From: Brevundimonas mediterranea
GTDB lineage: Bacteria > Pseudomonadota > Alphaproteobacteria > Caulobacterales > Caulobacteraceae
NCBI RefSeq assembly: GCF_014196125.1
Contig: NZ_JACIDA010000004.1
Coordinates: forward strand, 62,001 to 126,000
Length of the DNA stretch: 64,000 bases
Reading direction: 5' to 3'
In this document: piece by piece, positions 19,386-28,783 of the stretch
Layout: each line of letters begins with the position of its first letter
Position numbering within the stretch: the first letter of the stretch is position 1
The notes under the pieces: model-generated
Database searches by the model: none
Seen by the model: only the letters and a program-made list of their open reading frames with translations
What the model was told of the DNA's origin: nothing
Translations under genes and position numbers: made by a program

Positions 19386-19414
19386 GGCTCAAGTAGCCCG
19401 AAGGGCGGTAGCCC
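19386..19414 (+). promoter_or_regulatory. Two small hairpins in the rpmI leader
   Basis: GGCT/AGCC (19386-19398) and GGGC/GCCC (19403-19414) are adjacent stems just before the AAAAAGGAG ribosome site of rpmI. L20 autoregulates rpmI-rplT through leader RNA in other bacteria, so a feedback site here is plausible, but these stems are short. Confidence 0.3.
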
Positions 19415-19432
19415 CTCAAAAAGGAGATCGAA

Positions 19433-19630
19433 ATGCCGAAACTGAAGACGAAGTCGGGCGCCAAGAAGCGCTTCAAATTCACGGCCACTGGCAAGGTGAA
19501 GGCCGGGGTTGCGGGCAAGCGTCACCGCTTGATCAGCCACAACTCGAAATACATCCGCCAGAACCGCGGCACCTCGGTCATGGCCGATGCCGACGCCAAG
19601 AAGATCAAGTCCTACATGCCGTACGCCTGA
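19433..19630 (+). CDS. rpmI: 50S ribosomal protein L35
   Basis: 65 residues, very basic: [20 protein letters not shown] and later [18 protein letters not shown], the standard L35 signature. A strong AAGGAG lies 6-7 bases before the ATG. rplT follows after 54 bp in the same transcript. Confidence 0.97.
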   Translation: MPKLKTKSGAKKRFKFTATGKVKAGVAGKRHRLISHNSKYIRQNRGTSVMADADAKKIKSYMPYA

Positions 19631-19684
19631 TCGGCGCGCGCTGTACGACAGATCTCAACCCAAAGAATTTGAAGGAATAGCGAC

Positions 19685-20038
19685 ATGGCTCGCGTTAAAC
19701 GTGGCGTAACTTCGCACGCCAAGCACAAGAAGGTTCTGGAGCAGGCCAAGGGCTTCTCCGGCCGCCGCAAGAATACGATCCGCACGGCCAAGGCCGCCGT
19801 CGACCGCGCCGGGCAATACGCCTATCGCGACCGTCGCGCCAAGAAGCGCAACTTCCGCGCCCTGTGGATCCAGCGCATCAACGCCGCCGCGCGTATCGAA
19901 GGCTTCACCTACAGCCAGTTCATCAACGGCCTGAACAAGGCCGGCATCGAACTGGACCGCAAGGTCCTGGCCTCGATCGCCGCCGACGGGGCCGGCTTCA
20001 AGGCCGTCGCCGACAAGGTTCGCGCCGCCCTGGCCTAA
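19685..20038 (+). CDS. rplT: 50S ribosomal protein L20
   Basis: 117 residues: [20 protein letters not shown], then [23 protein letters not shown] and [17 protein letters not shown], all diagnostic of L20. It binds 23S rRNA early in large-subunit assembly, and in several bacteria it represses the rpmI-rplT operon. AAGGAA precedes the ATG. A terminator hairpin follows 40 bp downstream. Confidence 0.97.
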   Translation: MARVKRGVTSHAKHKKVLEQAKGFSGRRKNTIRTAKAAVDRAGQYAYRDRRAKKRNFRALWIQRINAAARIEGFTYSQFINGLNKAGIELDRKVLASIAADGAGFKAVADKVRAALA

Positions 20039-20077
20039 GGGCGTCGGGCCCAGGTCCGTCCGCGTTCGATAAAGATC

Positions 20078-20117
20078 AACGCCCGCTCCGGTCTCCCGGG
20101 GCGGGCGTTCTTCGTTT
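20078..20117 (+). terminator. Terminator after rplT
   Basis: AACGCCCGC (20078-20086) pairs with GCGGGCGTT (20101-20109), followed by CTTCGTTT. It separates rplT from the converging kinase gene. Confidence 0.75.
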
Positions 20118-20146
20118 CAGGCCCCCAAGCCAGGTTCGGGCCGGAC

Positions 20147-21757
20147 TCAGGCGGCTTGCGGCACGGGGGCGGTCTGAGCCGCCGCCAGCACCAGGCGGAT
20201 GGCGTTCAGCAGGGCGTCGGGCTGGATCGGCTTCTGGGCCACGCCGTTCATGCCGGCGGCGATATAGTCCAGCTCGTCCCCCTCCTCGGCGTTGGCGGTC
20301 AGGGCCAGGATCGGCAGGCGCGAGGCCGGGCCGGACAGGGCGCGAATGGCGCGGGTGGCGGCGACCCCGTCCATGACCGGCATCTTGATGTCCATCAGGG
20401 CGAGGTCGAACCGGCGGACCTGGACGGCGTCCAGCGCCTCCTGGCCGTTCTCGGCCATTTCGGCGGTGCAGCCGAACATCTCCAGCAGCTTGGCGGCGAC
20501 GAAGCGGTTGGTGGCGTTGTCGTCGACCACCAGCACATGCAGGGTGTCGTGTGGCGTCGGCTCGGCCATGACCGGACCGACGGCCCCTTCGTCGGCGGCG
20601 CAGGCGGTCAGCGGCAGCAGCACTTGGAACCGCGCCCCGCCCAAAGGCGAGACGCCCAGGCCGATGCTCCCCCCCATCCGTTCGGCGATCTGGCGGCAGA
20701 TGGCCAGACCCAGTCCGGCGCCGGCGCCTTCGCGTCCGGCCTTGCCGATATTGAAGGGGTCGAAGATGGTCGCCGCCGCCGCCTCGGGCACGCCGGGGCC
20801 GCTGTCGTCCACGGCCAGTTCCACGTTTAGACCCGTGTCGGACCTGCGGCTGACCAGGGTGGCGACCACGCCGCCGGTCTGGGTGAATTTCAGGGCGTTG
20901 CCGACCAGGTTGTTCAGCAGCTGTTTCACCCGCATCCCGTCCGCCCGGACCCAGGGACCGGCCTCAAGATCGGTGCGGACGGTCAGGTTCAGGCCCTTCT
21001 CCTCGGCGCGCGGCCGCCACAGGGCGTCGATGTCGAAGGCGACGGCGCTCAGGTCCAGCGGTTCTTCCTCCAGGGTCAGCATCCCGGCCGAGGCGCGCGA
21101 CATGTCCAGGGCGTCGGTCAGCAGGCGCAGCAGGCTCTGGCCGGAATCGATGACGGTGCGGACATAGGGGCGAAGCTCCTCCTGTTCGAGCTTCCGCTCC
21201 ATCAGGGCTGCGACGCCCAGGACCCCGTTCAACGGCGTGCGGATTTCATGGCTCATGACGGCCAGGAATTCGGACTTGGCGCGGCTGGAGGCGACGGCTT
21301 CGGCCTCGGCTATGGCCAGGTCCCGGGCCAGGGCCCCCATTTCCTCGGCGCGCTGGCGGTGCAGGGCGGCGCCGGCCTGGACGACCTGAAGAGCCGTGCC
21401 GACGCCGACATAACGTCCCTCGGCCACGACGATGAAGCCGCTCAGCAGGGCGCCCAGTTCCGCCGCGCCATAGGCCTGGAAGAAGGTCTCTGCGCTGGTC
21501 CCGGCCTCCGCAATGGGGGCGTTGCGGTCCATCAGGCTTTCGGCCGGCTTCTTGGCGTACAGGGCGCGCCCGAACTCGGCCGCCATGCGCAGGGTGAAGG
21601 CGTTGCGCTCGATGATGCCGACCGGGCGCCCGTCATCGTTCACGACGGCCAGGGCCAGGGTGTTCGGCTCGGTCTGGAAGCGTTCGAATACCTCGGCGCC
21701 CGGCGTGGACGGAGCCACCGGCGCGATCAAGTCAACGAAATCACCGATCAGCGGCAT
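20147..21757 (-). CDS. Hybrid histidine kinase with CBS-like N-terminus
   Basis: 536 residues, soluble. Residues about 1-130 look like a CBS-pair (ALAVVNDDGRPVGIIERNAF; SGFIVVAEGRYVGVGTALQVV) rather than a membrane sensor. A short coiled segment leads to HisKA with His170 (AVMSHEIRTPLNG). HATPase_c has NLVGNALKFT, DDSGPGVP and GAGLGLAI. A receiver domain follows with DDN at 412-414, phospho-acceptor Asp456 (LALMDIKMPVMDG) and late lysine (AQKPI). CBS pairs often bind adenine nucleotides, so energy or (p)ppGpp-like sensing is an inference. No response regulator or phosphotransferase is adjacent. Converges on rplT. Confidence 0.88.
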   Translation of the reverse strand: MPLIGDFVDLIAPVAPSTPGAEVFERFQTEPNTLALAVVNDDGRPVGIIERNAFTLRMAAEFGRALYAKKPAESLMDRNAPIAEAGTSAETFFQAYGAAELGALLSGFIVVAEGRYVGVGTALQVVQAGAALHRQRAEEMGALARDLAIAEAEAVASSRAKSEFLAVMSHEIRTPLNGVLGVAALMERKLEQEELRPYVRTVIDSGQSLLRLLTDALDMSRASAGMLTLEEEPLDLSAVAFDIDALWRPRAEEKGLNLTVRTDLEAGPWVRADGMRVKQLLNNLVGNALKFTQTGGVVATLVSRRSDTGLNVELAVDDSGPGVPEAAAATIFDPFNIGKAGREGAGAGLGLAICRQIAERMGGSIGLGVSPLGGARFQVLLPLTACAADEGAVGPVMAEPTPHDTLHVLVVDDNATNRFVAAKLLEMFGCTAEMAENGQEALDAVQVRRFDLALMDIKMPVMDGVAATRAIRALSGPASRLPILALTANAEEGDELDYIAAGMNGVAQKPIQPDALLNAIRLVLAAAQTAPVPQAA

Positions 21758-21917
21758 TCGGCCCCCCTTATGTCCACGAAGGCGGGCTTAACCGGTGATA
21801 TTTAACAACGGCTTTGCCGATCATGAACCTTTCACGGCGCGTTGCGGACAGTTGATCCGAAGGCGGATGATAACAGCGCCGGTTCCCATGCGCGGAAGTC
21901 CGGACTAGTCTGGACGC

Positions 21918-22895
21918 ATGGGGATACGTGTCCTGATCTGCGGTCTTGCGGCGGTCGCCGCCCTGGCCTTCCCGGCGGCCGCACAGGACCGCCGGGTCGC
22001 CGTGACCTTCGACGACCTGCCCTATCAGGCGTCGGAGGCGGCGCTGTGCGAACCCGCCGAACTGATGCGGCTGACCACGGATTTCGTGGCCATGCTGAAG
22101 CCGCTCGACACCCAGGGGACGGCCTTCGTCAACGAGGGCAAGGTCTGCGAGCCTGTCCGGGCCACGGCCCTCCCGGCTGCGCTGAACGTCTGGCTGGACG
22201 GCGGGCTTGACCTGGGCAACCACAGCTTCAGCCACATCAACATCCACCGCACGACGGCTGAGGCCTATCTGGCCGATGTGGACGCCGGGGCCCCCAACAC
22301 GCGCGCGGTGCTGGAGGCGCGCGGCCGGACCCTGCGCTGGTTCCGTCATCCCTATCTGTTCACCGGCGAGACCCCGGAAAAGCATGACGCCATCGCCGCC
22401 GGCCTGGCCCAGCGCGGCTATACGGTCGCCCCCGTCACGATCGACAACAACGACTGGATGTTCGGCGACGTCTACCGCAAGGCCGAGCAACTGGGCGACG
22501 AGGCGCTGAAGCGGCGGATCGGCGAGGCCTATGTGGCCCATATGACCACGGTGCTGGACTTCTTTGAACCCTATAGCGCCGAACTGACCGGGGGGCGCGA
22601 GCCGGCCCAGGTCCTGCTGCTGCACGCCAACAGCCTGAACCAGGACTGGTACCCGCAGATCCACGCCCTCTATCTGGTGCGCGGCTATAGCTTCGTGACG
22701 CTTGAGGAGGCCCTGTCCGACCCTCTCTACGCCCATGCCGACACCTATGTTCGGGCCAACGGGATCTCCTGGCTGCACCGCTGGACCAGGACCGACGGCC
22801 GGCCGATCCGCTGGGAGCCGGAACCGCCCGCCTGGATCGTCGCGGCCAACAAGGCGCCGGCCGACCAGCTTGTCGCCATCGCCTCCGCGCCCTGA
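21918..22895 (+). CDS. Secreted polysaccharide deacetylase
   Basis: 325 residues. Signal peptide MGIRVLICGLAAVAALAFPAAA. NodB/CE4 homology motifs: motif 1 VAVTFDDLPY (catalytic Asp-Asp), motif 2 GNHSFSHINIH (metal histidines), motif 3 RWFRHPYLFTG, motif 5 near VLLLHAN. It would remove N-acetyl groups from a cell-wall or exopolysaccharide glycan in the periplasm. The catalytic and metal residues are intact. It stands alone 63 bp upstream of pheS. Confidence 0.85.
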   Translation: MGIRVLICGLAAVAALAFPAAAQDRRVAVTFDDLPYQASEAALCEPAELMRLTTDFVAMLKPLDTQGTAFVNEGKVCEPVRATALPAALNVWLDGGLDLGNHSFSHINIHRTTAEAYLADVDAGAPNTRAVLEARGRTLRWFRHPYLFTGETPEKHDAIAAGLAQRGYTVAPVTIDNNDWMFGDVYRKAEQLGDEALKRRIGEAYVAHMTTVLDFFEPYSAELTGGREPAQVLLLHANSLNQDWYPQIHALYLVRGYSFVTLEEALSDPLYAHADTYVRANGISWLHRWTRTDGRPIRWEPEPPAWIVAANKAPADQLVAIASAP

Positions 22896-22958
22896 TCAGG
22901 CCCACCACACGCCTTCAAGGGTGACGAAACCGCTTCGGCCCGCTAAGGCACGGGCCAA

Positions 22959-24035
22959 ATGACCGATCTCGCCACACTCGAACTCGACCTGATCAACGCC
23001 ATCGGCGGCGCGGAAACCGTCGCCGCCCTCGAAGAGGTGCGCGTCGCCGCCCTGGGCAAGTCCGGCTCCGTCTCCGGCCTACTGAAGGGGATGGGGGCCA
23101 TGAGCCCCGACGAACGCCGCGAACAGGGGCCGATGATCAACGGCCTGCGCGACCGCGTGTCCGCCGCCATCGCCGCCAAGAAGGCCGAGCTGGAGGCCGC
23201 CGAACTGGACGCCCGGCTTCAGGCCGAGCGCGTCGATCTGACCCTGCCGGCCCGGCCGCGTCGCAAGGGCGGGGTCCACCCGACCATGCAGGTGATGGAC
23301 GAGATGATCGCCCTGTTCGCCGAGATGGGCTTTGCGGTCGCGGAAGGCCCGGACATCGAGGACGACTTCCACAATTTCACCGCCCTGAACTTCCCGCCGA
23401 AACATCCGGCGCGGGAAATGCACGACACCTTCTTCCTGAAGCCCGACCCCGAGACGGGCGAGCGCAAGGTGCTGCGCACCCACACCTCGCCGGTGCAGGT
23501 CCGCACTATGATGTCCCAGAAGCCGCCGATCCGCATCATCGCGCCGGGCCGCACCTTCCGTAAGGATTCGGACGCCACCCACACGCCGATGTTCCACCAG
23601 ATCGAAGGCCTGGTGATCGACCGAGACATCCATATGGGCCATCTGAAGACGACGCTTCAGACCTTCATCGCCCGCTTCTTCGAGCTGGACGTGGTTCAGG
23701 CGCGGTTCCGTCCGCACCATTTCCCCTTCACCGAACCCTCGGCCGAGATGGACATCCGCTGCGACCGCTCCGGCGGGAAACTGGTGTTCAACACCGGCGA
23801 CGACTGGCTGGAGATTCTGGGCTGCGGGATGGTGCATCCCAATGTGCTGAAGAACTGCGGCATCGACCCGAACGAATATCAGGGCTTCGCCTTCGGTATG
23901 GGGGTGGATCGGCTGGCCATGCTGAAATACGGCGTGCCCGACCTGCGCCCCATGTTCGACGCCGATACGCGCTGGCTGGCCCACTACGGCTTTTCGGCCT
24001 TCGCCGCCCCCAACCCGGCCTCGGGCCTGAGCTGA
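22959..24035 (+). CDS. pheS: Phenylalanine-tRNA ligase alpha subunit
   Basis: 358 residues. N-terminal coiled-coil tRNA-binding arm ([26 protein letters not shown]), then class II core: [19 protein letters not shown], motif 2 [21 protein letters not shown], motif 3 [19 protein letters not shown]. It pairs with PheT to charge tRNA-Phe. It is the first gene of a three-gene operon in which an unrelated small gene separates it from pheT. No pheM-like leader peptide with a phenylalanine run is evident upstream. Confidence 0.96.
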   Translation: MTDLATLELDLINAIGGAETVAALEEVRVAALGKSGSVSGLLKGMGAMSPDERREQGPMINGLRDRVSAAIAAKKAELEAAELDARLQAERVDLTLPARPRRKGGVHPTMQVMDEMIALFAEMGFAVAEGPDIEDDFHNFTALNFPPKHPAREMHDTFFLKPDPETGERKVLRTHTSPVQVRTMMSQKPPIRIIAPGRTFRKDSDATHTPMFHQIEGLVIDRDIHMGHLKTTLQTFIARFFELDVVQARFRPHHFPFTEPSAEMDIRCDRSGGKLVFNTGDDWLEILGCGMVHPNVLKNCGIDPNEYQGFAFGMGVDRLAMLKYGVPDLRPMFDADTRWLAHYGFSAFAAPNPASGLS

Positions 24036-24039
24036 ACCC

Positions 24040-24423
24040 ATGACGACTGTAAATCTGCCCTTCCCGCCCGAGTTCGCCCGCCAACAGGTGTTTGAAGATA
24101 TCCAGATCCCGCTGGCGACCTTCTTCCGTCAGTTGGCGATGACTAACATCTCGATCGTGGAGGGGCGCGCCTTTCGTCGATGCAAGATCGAGGGACCAGC
24201 CGTGATGCTGATTCTCGACGGCGTGGCGTTCGATGGTTGCAACATGGGGTTTGACGGGGGGGATGTGCGCAATCTGCTGCTGCGTCCGATGGGTTCCAAG
24301 GTGATCGGATCGGTTCCATTCGCCATGTGCCTGTTCGAAGACTGCTCATTCAACGCTGTGGGTTTCACGGGTGAGGATCGGCATCTTCAGGCGTTCCAAT
24401 CGGCTCTGGGCGGCGTCGCATGA
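24040..24423 (+). CDS. Unknown 127-residue protein between pheS and pheT
   Basis: Starts 4 bp after the pheS stop and shares ATGA with the pheT start, so it is expressed with the synthetase. The sequence has no aminoacyl-tRNA synthetase motif. It shows a recurring hydrophobic-x-x-C-x-F pattern ([35 protein letters not shown]), which resembles pentapeptide-like or right-handed beta-helix coils. GC is visibly lower than pheS and pheT. It could be a recent insertion kept because translation coupling was preserved. Function unknown. Confidence 0.75.
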   Translation: MTTVNLPFPPEFARQQVFEDIQIPLATFFRQLAMTNISIVEGRAFRRCKIEGPAVMLILDGVAFDGCNMGFDGGDVRNLLLRPMGSKVIGSVPFAMCLFEDCSFNAVGFTGEDRHLQAFQSALGGVA

Positions 24424-26858
24424 AATTCACCCTCTCCTGGCTGAAGGACCACCTCGAAACGGAGGCCGACGTCCATCAGATCGCCGAGGCCATGACCATG
24501 GCCGGGCTGGAGGTCGAAGAGGTTCTCGACCCCGCCGCCAAGCTGGCGCCCTTTACTGTGGCCAAGATCCTGTCGGCCGAGCGTCACCCCAACGCCGACC
24601 GGCTTCAGGTCTGCCAGGTCGAGACGGTCGATGGCGTGAAAGAGATCGTCTGCGGCGCGCCGAACGCGCGGGCGGGCCTGACCACCATCTACGCCCCCAT
24701 CGGCGCCTATGTGCCCGGCCTGGGCGTGACCCTGGTCGAGAAGCCGGTGCGCGGCGTGGTGTCCAACGGCATGTTGTGCTCGGCCTCCGAGCTGGAGCTG
24801 GCGGACGAAAGCGACGGCATCCAGGAACTGCCGCCGGAGATCCCGGTGGGGACGCCCGTCGCCGGCCTGTTCGGCGCGGAACCCGTCATCGACTTCGAAG
24901 TGACGCCGAACCGGCCCGACTGGCTGGGCGTCGCCGGCATCGCCCGCGATCTGGCCGCCGCCAGCGTCGGCAAGCTGAAGCATTTCGACATCGCCGTGGT
25001 GCGCGGGGCCTTCCCGTCGCCGATCACCGTCCGTCTGGACGCGCCGAACATGTGTCCGGTCTTCGCCGGTCGCGTGATCCGGGGCGTCAAGAACGGCCCG
25101 TCGCCGGCCTGGCTGCAGAAACGCCTGACCGCCATCGGCCTGCGCTCGATCAACCGCCTGGTCGATGTGACCAATCTGATCGCCTACGACCGCGCCCGGC
25201 CGCTGCACGTCTATGACGTGGCCAAGCTGGTCGGGACCGAGATCGTGGTGCGCGGCGGGCAGGTTTCGGCCGGGACGGCCCATATCGAGGGCGGCGAGCC
25301 CGAGCATCTGATCGCCCTGGACGGCAAGACCTATGCGGCCGCCGCGACCGACTGCGTCATCGCCGACGCCGGGGGCGAGCGCCCCATCGGCCTGGGCGGC
25401 GTCATGGGCGGCGAGAGCACCGGCTGCGACGAGACCACGACTGACGTCTTCATCGAAAGCGCCTGGTTCGACCCGCTGGTCATCGCCCAGACGGGCCGCG
25501 CGCTGGGCGTCCATTCCGACGCCCAGTACCGGTTCGCGCGCGGCGTCGATCCGGTCTCGGTCACGCCGGGGCTGGAGCTGGCCACCCGCCTGATCCTGGA
25601 CCTGTGCGGCGGCGAGCCGTCCGAGATCGTCTTCGTCGGCGAACCCCCGGCCAGCCCGGCGCCCTTCGCCTTCGACCCCGCCTATGTGAAGCGCCTGACG
25701 GGCATGGACCTGGACGACGACCGGATCGGCACGATTCTCGGCCAGCTCGGCTTCCTCGTCACGGCCGCCCCGGCCGGTCAGGCCGAGCCCTGGATCGTGA
25801 CCCCGCCGTCGTGGCGGCGCGACGTCGAGGGCCGGGCTGATCTGGTGGAAGAGGTGGCGCGGATCGAGGGCTTCGACAGCCTGCCCGATACGCCCCTGCC
25901 CGAGGTCGCCCGGCCCGCCGGCGGGGTGCTGAGCCCCCGCCAGGCCCGCGTCCGAACGGCGCGCCGGGCCCTGGCCGCCCTGGGCTATGCCGAGGCCGTC
26001 ACCTGGTCCTTCACCAAGCAATCCACGGCGACCCTGTTCGGCGGCGGGGATGACCGGCTGGTGCTGGAGAACCCGATTGCGGCCGATCTGGACTGCATGC
26101 GGCCCTCGGCCCTGCCGAACCTGATTCAGGCGGCGGCGAGGAACGCCGCGCGCGGCTTCGACGACGCCGCCCTGTTCGAGATCGGCCCCATCTATCTGGG
26201 CGACGGCCCGAAGGATCAGCGCACGGTCATCGCCGCCCTGGTCGCCCCCCACGCCGCCCGCCACTGGGCCGGCGCCGGCGAGGACGCCCTGTTCGCTCTG
26301 AAGGCCGATCTGACCACCCTGCTGGAAGAGATCGGCGCGCCGGTCGGTTCGCTGCAACTGGTCCAGGGTCAGAACCGCGACTGGTGGCACCCCGGCCGTT
26401 CGGCCCGGCTGCAACTGGGCCCCAAGAATGTGATGGTCGAGTTTGGCGAACTGCACCCGCGCGTGCTGAAGGCGCTGGACGCCGACGGCCCGATGCTGGG
26501 CTTCGAGATCGTGCTGGACGCTGTGCCTGAGCCGCGCGGCAAGTCGGGCAAGGCGCGGGGATCGGCGGACCTGTCGGCCTTCATGCCCCTGAGCCGCGAC
26601 TTCGCCTTCGTGGTCGAGGACGCCAAGCCGGTCGGCGATCTGGTCCGGGCGGCGGCCGGCGCCGACAAGGCCCTGATCGCCGAGGTCCGGGTGTTCGACG
26701 TCTATCGCGGCAAGGGCGTGGACGACGGCTTCAAGTCCGTCGCCCTGGAAGTCGTGATCCAGCCGCGCGAGGCGACCTTGGCCGAGGCGGAGATCGAGGC
26801 CCTGACCGCCAAGATCGTGGCGGCGGTGGAGAAACAGGGCGGCAGGCTACGGGGCTGA
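24420..26858 (+). CDS. pheT: Phenylalanine-tRNA ligase beta subunit
   Basis: 812 residues. The full domain order is visible: [20 protein letters not shown] (B1), tRNA_bind with [13 protein letters not shown] (about 58-70), B3/B4 with [16 protein letters not shown]5 with [23 protein letters not shown], the catalytic-like core, and the C-terminal FDX-ACB anticodon-binding domain ([17 protein letters not shown] ... [16 protein letters not shown]). B3/B4 carries the editing site for Tyr-tRNA-Phe. Its ATG overlaps the stop of the preceding unknown gene. Confidence 0.96.
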   Translation: MKFTLSWLKDHLETEADVHQIAEAMTMAGLEVEEVLDPAAKLAPFTVAKILSAERHPNADRLQVCQVETVDGVKEIVCGAPNARAGLTTIYAPIGAYVPGLGVTLVEKPVRGVVSNGMLCSASELELADESDGIQELPPEIPVGTPVAGLFGAEPVIDFEVTPNRPDWLGVAGIARDLAAASVGKLKHFDIAVVRGAFPSPITVRLDAPNMCPVFAGRVIRGVKNGPSPAWLQKRLTAIGLRSINRLVDVTNLIAYDRARPLHVYDVAKLVGTEIVVRGGQVSAGTAHIEGGEPEHLIALDGKTYAAAATDCVIADAGGERPIGLGGVMGGESTGCDETTTDVFIESAWFDPLVIAQTGRALGVHSDAQYRFARGVDPVSVTPGLELATRLILDLCGGEPSEIVFVGEPPASPAPFAFDPAYVKRLTGMDLDDDRIGTILGQLGFLVTAAPAGQAEPWIVTPPSWRRDVEGRADLVEEVARIEGFDSLPDTPLPEVARPAGGVLSPRQARVRTARRALAALGYAEAVTWSFTKQSTATLFGGGDDRLVLENPIAADLDCMRPSALPNLIQAAARNAARGFDDAALFEIGPIYLGDGPKDQRTVIAALVAPHAARHWAGAGEDALFALKADLTTLLEEIGAPVGSLQLVQGQNRDWWHPGRSARLQLGPKNVMVEFGELHPRVLKALDADGPMLGFEIVLDAVPEPRGKSGKARGSADLSAFMPLSRDFAFVVEDAKPVGDLVRAAAGADKALIAEVRVFDVYRGKGVDDGFKSVALEVVIQPREATLAEAEIEALTAKIVAAVEKQGGRLRG

Positions 26859-26862
26859 CGGG

Positions 26863-26994
26863 GCCCTCTCCGTCACGGCGCTCTGCGCCGCGCCACCTCC
26901 CCACAAGGGGAGGATTTCGGTCATCGCCGTCCGCATTTCTCCCCCTTGTGGGGAGGGGGACCGCCGCGCCTCTTCGCGCGGTGGTGGAGGGGGC
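26863..26994. repeat. CCCTCTCCGTCACG-type double palindrome
   Basis: Two mirror-image halves: a left unit CTCTCCGTCACGGCG... with CCACCTCCCCACAAGGGGAGG, and a right unit CCCCCTTGTGGGGAGGG with GCGCGGTGGTGGAGGGGGC. The halves pair over most of their length. It lies directly after pheT, 5 bp from the stop, and may end that transcript. Related copies occur at 27046, 41570 and 49593. Confidence 0.7.
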
Positions 26995-27045
26995 CTGACA
27001 CGGATGTCGGTGTTGTGGGCCCGATAGATGTCGCAGCCAGCCGTA

Positions 27046-27098
27046 CCCCCTCCGTCACGGCCCTGCGGGCCGCGCCACCTCCCTCAGAGGGGGAGGAG
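27046..27098 (+). repeat. Single unit of the CCCCCTCCGTCACG repeat
   Basis: CCCCCTCCGTCACGGCC, then GCGCCACCTCCC and GGGGGAGGAG: one half of the element found intact at 26863. It lies 108 bp before the eipA start. The rest of the 347-bp pheT-eipA gap shows nothing further. Confidence 0.65.
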
Positions 27099-27205
27099 TA
27101 AGTCCCCGTTAACCTTGAAGCCGCAAGGCTGCCGCAAAGGTCGGGAACGGTGACATGAAGCCCGGCGTCCCCGCCGGCTGTCCCCCGCCGCCCCTCGGAG
27201 CTCCC

Positions 27206-27814
27206 ATGCATCGTCGCCAATTGATCCTCTCCGGCCTGGCCACCGCCGCCGGCGCCTCGTCCGTCGGGGCCTGCGCCACGGCTCCGGCCAACCCGAATTA
27301 TCCGATCCGTTCGGACAATACGGCGCCGGCCTACAGCTTCGACGAACTGGTTGCGGCCGGGTCCAAGGAACTGGGCATTGCGGCCGAGGTCGTGGGTGGG
27401 GCCATCGAGCGGGTCTTCGCCGACCAGGGCGACCGCCCCACCGCCTATATAGCGGGCGAAGAGGGCTCCGGCGCCGTGGTCGTGGGCGCGCGTTATGGGC
27501 GCGGCGCTTTGCACATGAAGGACCTGTCGGCCTCGCAGGAGGTGTTCTGGCAGGGGGCCTCGATCGGCTGGGACTGGGGCGGCAACGCCAGCCGGGTCTT
27601 CACCCTGGTGTACGGCCTGTATCACCCGGACATGATCTATCGTCGCTATCCGGGCGTCGAAGGTTCGGCCTATCTGATCGCCGGCCTGGGCGTGAACTAT
27701 CAGCAGGCCGACGGCATCGTCCTGGCCCCCATCCGCACCGGCGTCGGCCTGCGCCTGGGCGCCAATATCGGCACCATGAGCTACAGTCGTCAGCGCAATC
27801 TTCTGCCGTTCTGA
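27206..27814 (+). CDS. eipA: DUF1134 protein, EipA-like envelope protein
   Basis: 202 residues. N-terminal MHRRQLILSGLATAAGASSVGACATAP is a signal, with GAC a possible lipobox. The DUF1134 core is clear: YSFDELVAAGSKELG, TAYIAGEEGSGAVVVGARYG, QEVFWQGASIGWDWGGNASRVFTLVYGLY, EGSAYLIAGLGVNY. Brucella EipA, from this family, supports cell envelope integrity and is a CtrA/CckA-linked target; no such link can be shown here. GGAG lies 6-7 bases before the ATG at 27206. GTTAACC at 27107 is at best a CtrA half-site. Confidence 0.85.
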   Translation: MHRRQLILSGLATAAGASSVGACATAPANPNYPIRSDNTAPAYSFDELVAAGSKELGIAAEVVGGAIERVFADQGDRPTAYIAGEEGSGAVVVGARYGRGALHMKDLSASQEVFWQGASIGWDWGGNASRVFTLVYGLYHPDMIYRRYPGVEGSAYLIAGLGVNYQQADGIVLAPIRTGVGLRLGANIGTMSYSRQRNLLPF

Positions 27815-27824
27815 TCTTTTCTTT

Positions 27825-27855
27825 CGTCATCCTCGGGTTCGACCCGAGGATGAGG
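27825..27855. repeat. Convergent-gene palindrome, second copy
   Basis: CGTCATCCTCGGG and CCCGAGGATGAGG around TTCGA: the same element as 4241-4271. It lies between eipA and the converging SDR gene, and TTTTCTTT precedes it. Confidence 0.7.
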
Positions 27856-27863
27856 CGGCGTGA

Positions 27864-28775
27864 TCAACCCACCAATCGCAACGGCGGCGGCGTCTCCAGC
27901 ATCGTCGCCAGCCCCTCGCGCCAGGTCGGATATTTCGGACGCCAGCCCAGTTCCGCCTTGGCCAGGGCGTTCGAGACCCGTTTGGAATCCAGATAGAAGC
28001 GCCGCATGGCCTCGCTGACGCTGTCGTCGGTCCAGTCGATCTCGGGCGGGCGCGGCAGGCCCATCCTTTCGGCGGCCCATTCCACCACCACATCGGCCGG
28101 GGCGGGTTCGTCGTCGGTCAGATTATAGGCGGCGCCGGGCCGGGGCCGGTCCATCGAGGCGAACAGGGCCGAGACCACATCGTCCACATGGATGCGGTTG
28201 AAGACCTGGCCCGGCTTGCGCACCAGTCTGGCCGTCCCGTCGCGCAGTCGCTCGACCACGCTGCGACCGGGGCCATAGAAGCCCGGCAGGCGGAAGATCT
28301 GCACCGTCAGCCCCATGCCCTGACCGCCGTCAAGCCAGTCGCGCTCGACCCGCACCCGCCGCGCGCCCTCCAGGCTGGCGGCGTTCAGCGGTCCGTCCTC
28401 GAACACCCAGCCCCCGGCCCGGTCGCCATAGACGCTGGTCGAGGAGACGTATCCGATCCAGTCGGGCCAGGCCTGGGACGCCACCGGCCCCAGGGCGCGC
28501 AGACCGGGGCAGCCGTGGGCGTCGGGCGCGGCCGTGACCAGAACCGCCGTGGCGGCCTCCAGCGCGGTCTTCAGGGCCTCGGGATCGGCGGGGTCGATCG
28601 TCGTGATCCCCTCGGCCGACAAGGCCCGGCGGCGTTCGGCGTCGCGCGAGGTGGCGACGGCCCGCCCGCCGCGCCGGATCGCCTCCAGCGCCGCCGCCCG
28701 GCCCAGATAGCCGCCGCCGAAGACCAGCAGGCACGGCTCGCGGCCGGACGAAGGAGCGGGGGCGGCGTCGGGCAT
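27864..28775 (-). CDS. Extended-SDR NAD(P)-binding protein (YeeZ-like)
   Basis: 303 residues. The Rossmann start is CLLVFGGGYLGRAAALEAIRRGG. A YSST-like region IGYVSSTSVYGD contains the catalytic serine-tyrosine setting, and NRIHVDDVVSAL marks the substrate side. Members similar to E. coli YeeZ are called NAD-dependent epimerases, but their substrates are unknown. It lies 8 bp downstream of the next gene (28784) on the same strand, so it is likely the second gene of a two-gene operon with the SQD1-like enzyme. Confidence 0.78.
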   Translation of the reverse strand: MPDAAPAPSSGREPCLLVFGGGYLGRAAALEAIRRGGRAVATSRDAERRRALSAEGITTIDPADPEALKTALEAATAVLVTAAPDAHGCPGLRALGPVASQAWPDWIGYVSSTSVYGDRAGGWVFEDGPLNAASLEGARRVRVERDWLDGGQGMGLTVQIFRLPGFYGPGRSVVERLRDGTARLVRKPGQVFNRIHVDDVVSALFASMDRPRPGAAYNLTDDEPAPADVVVEWAAERMGLPRPPEIDWTDDSVSEAMRRFYLDSKRVSNALAKAELGWRPKYPTWREGLATMLETPPPLRLVG

Positions 28776-28783
28776 CGATCTAC

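Noticed and set aside
24387..26456. About 690-codon minus-strand frame opposite pheT
   Set aside because: Same shadow effect. pheT domain order is complete on the plus strand.
27107..27113. GTTAACC before eipA as a CtrA box
   Set aside because: Only a half-site; no second TTAA at the proper spacing.
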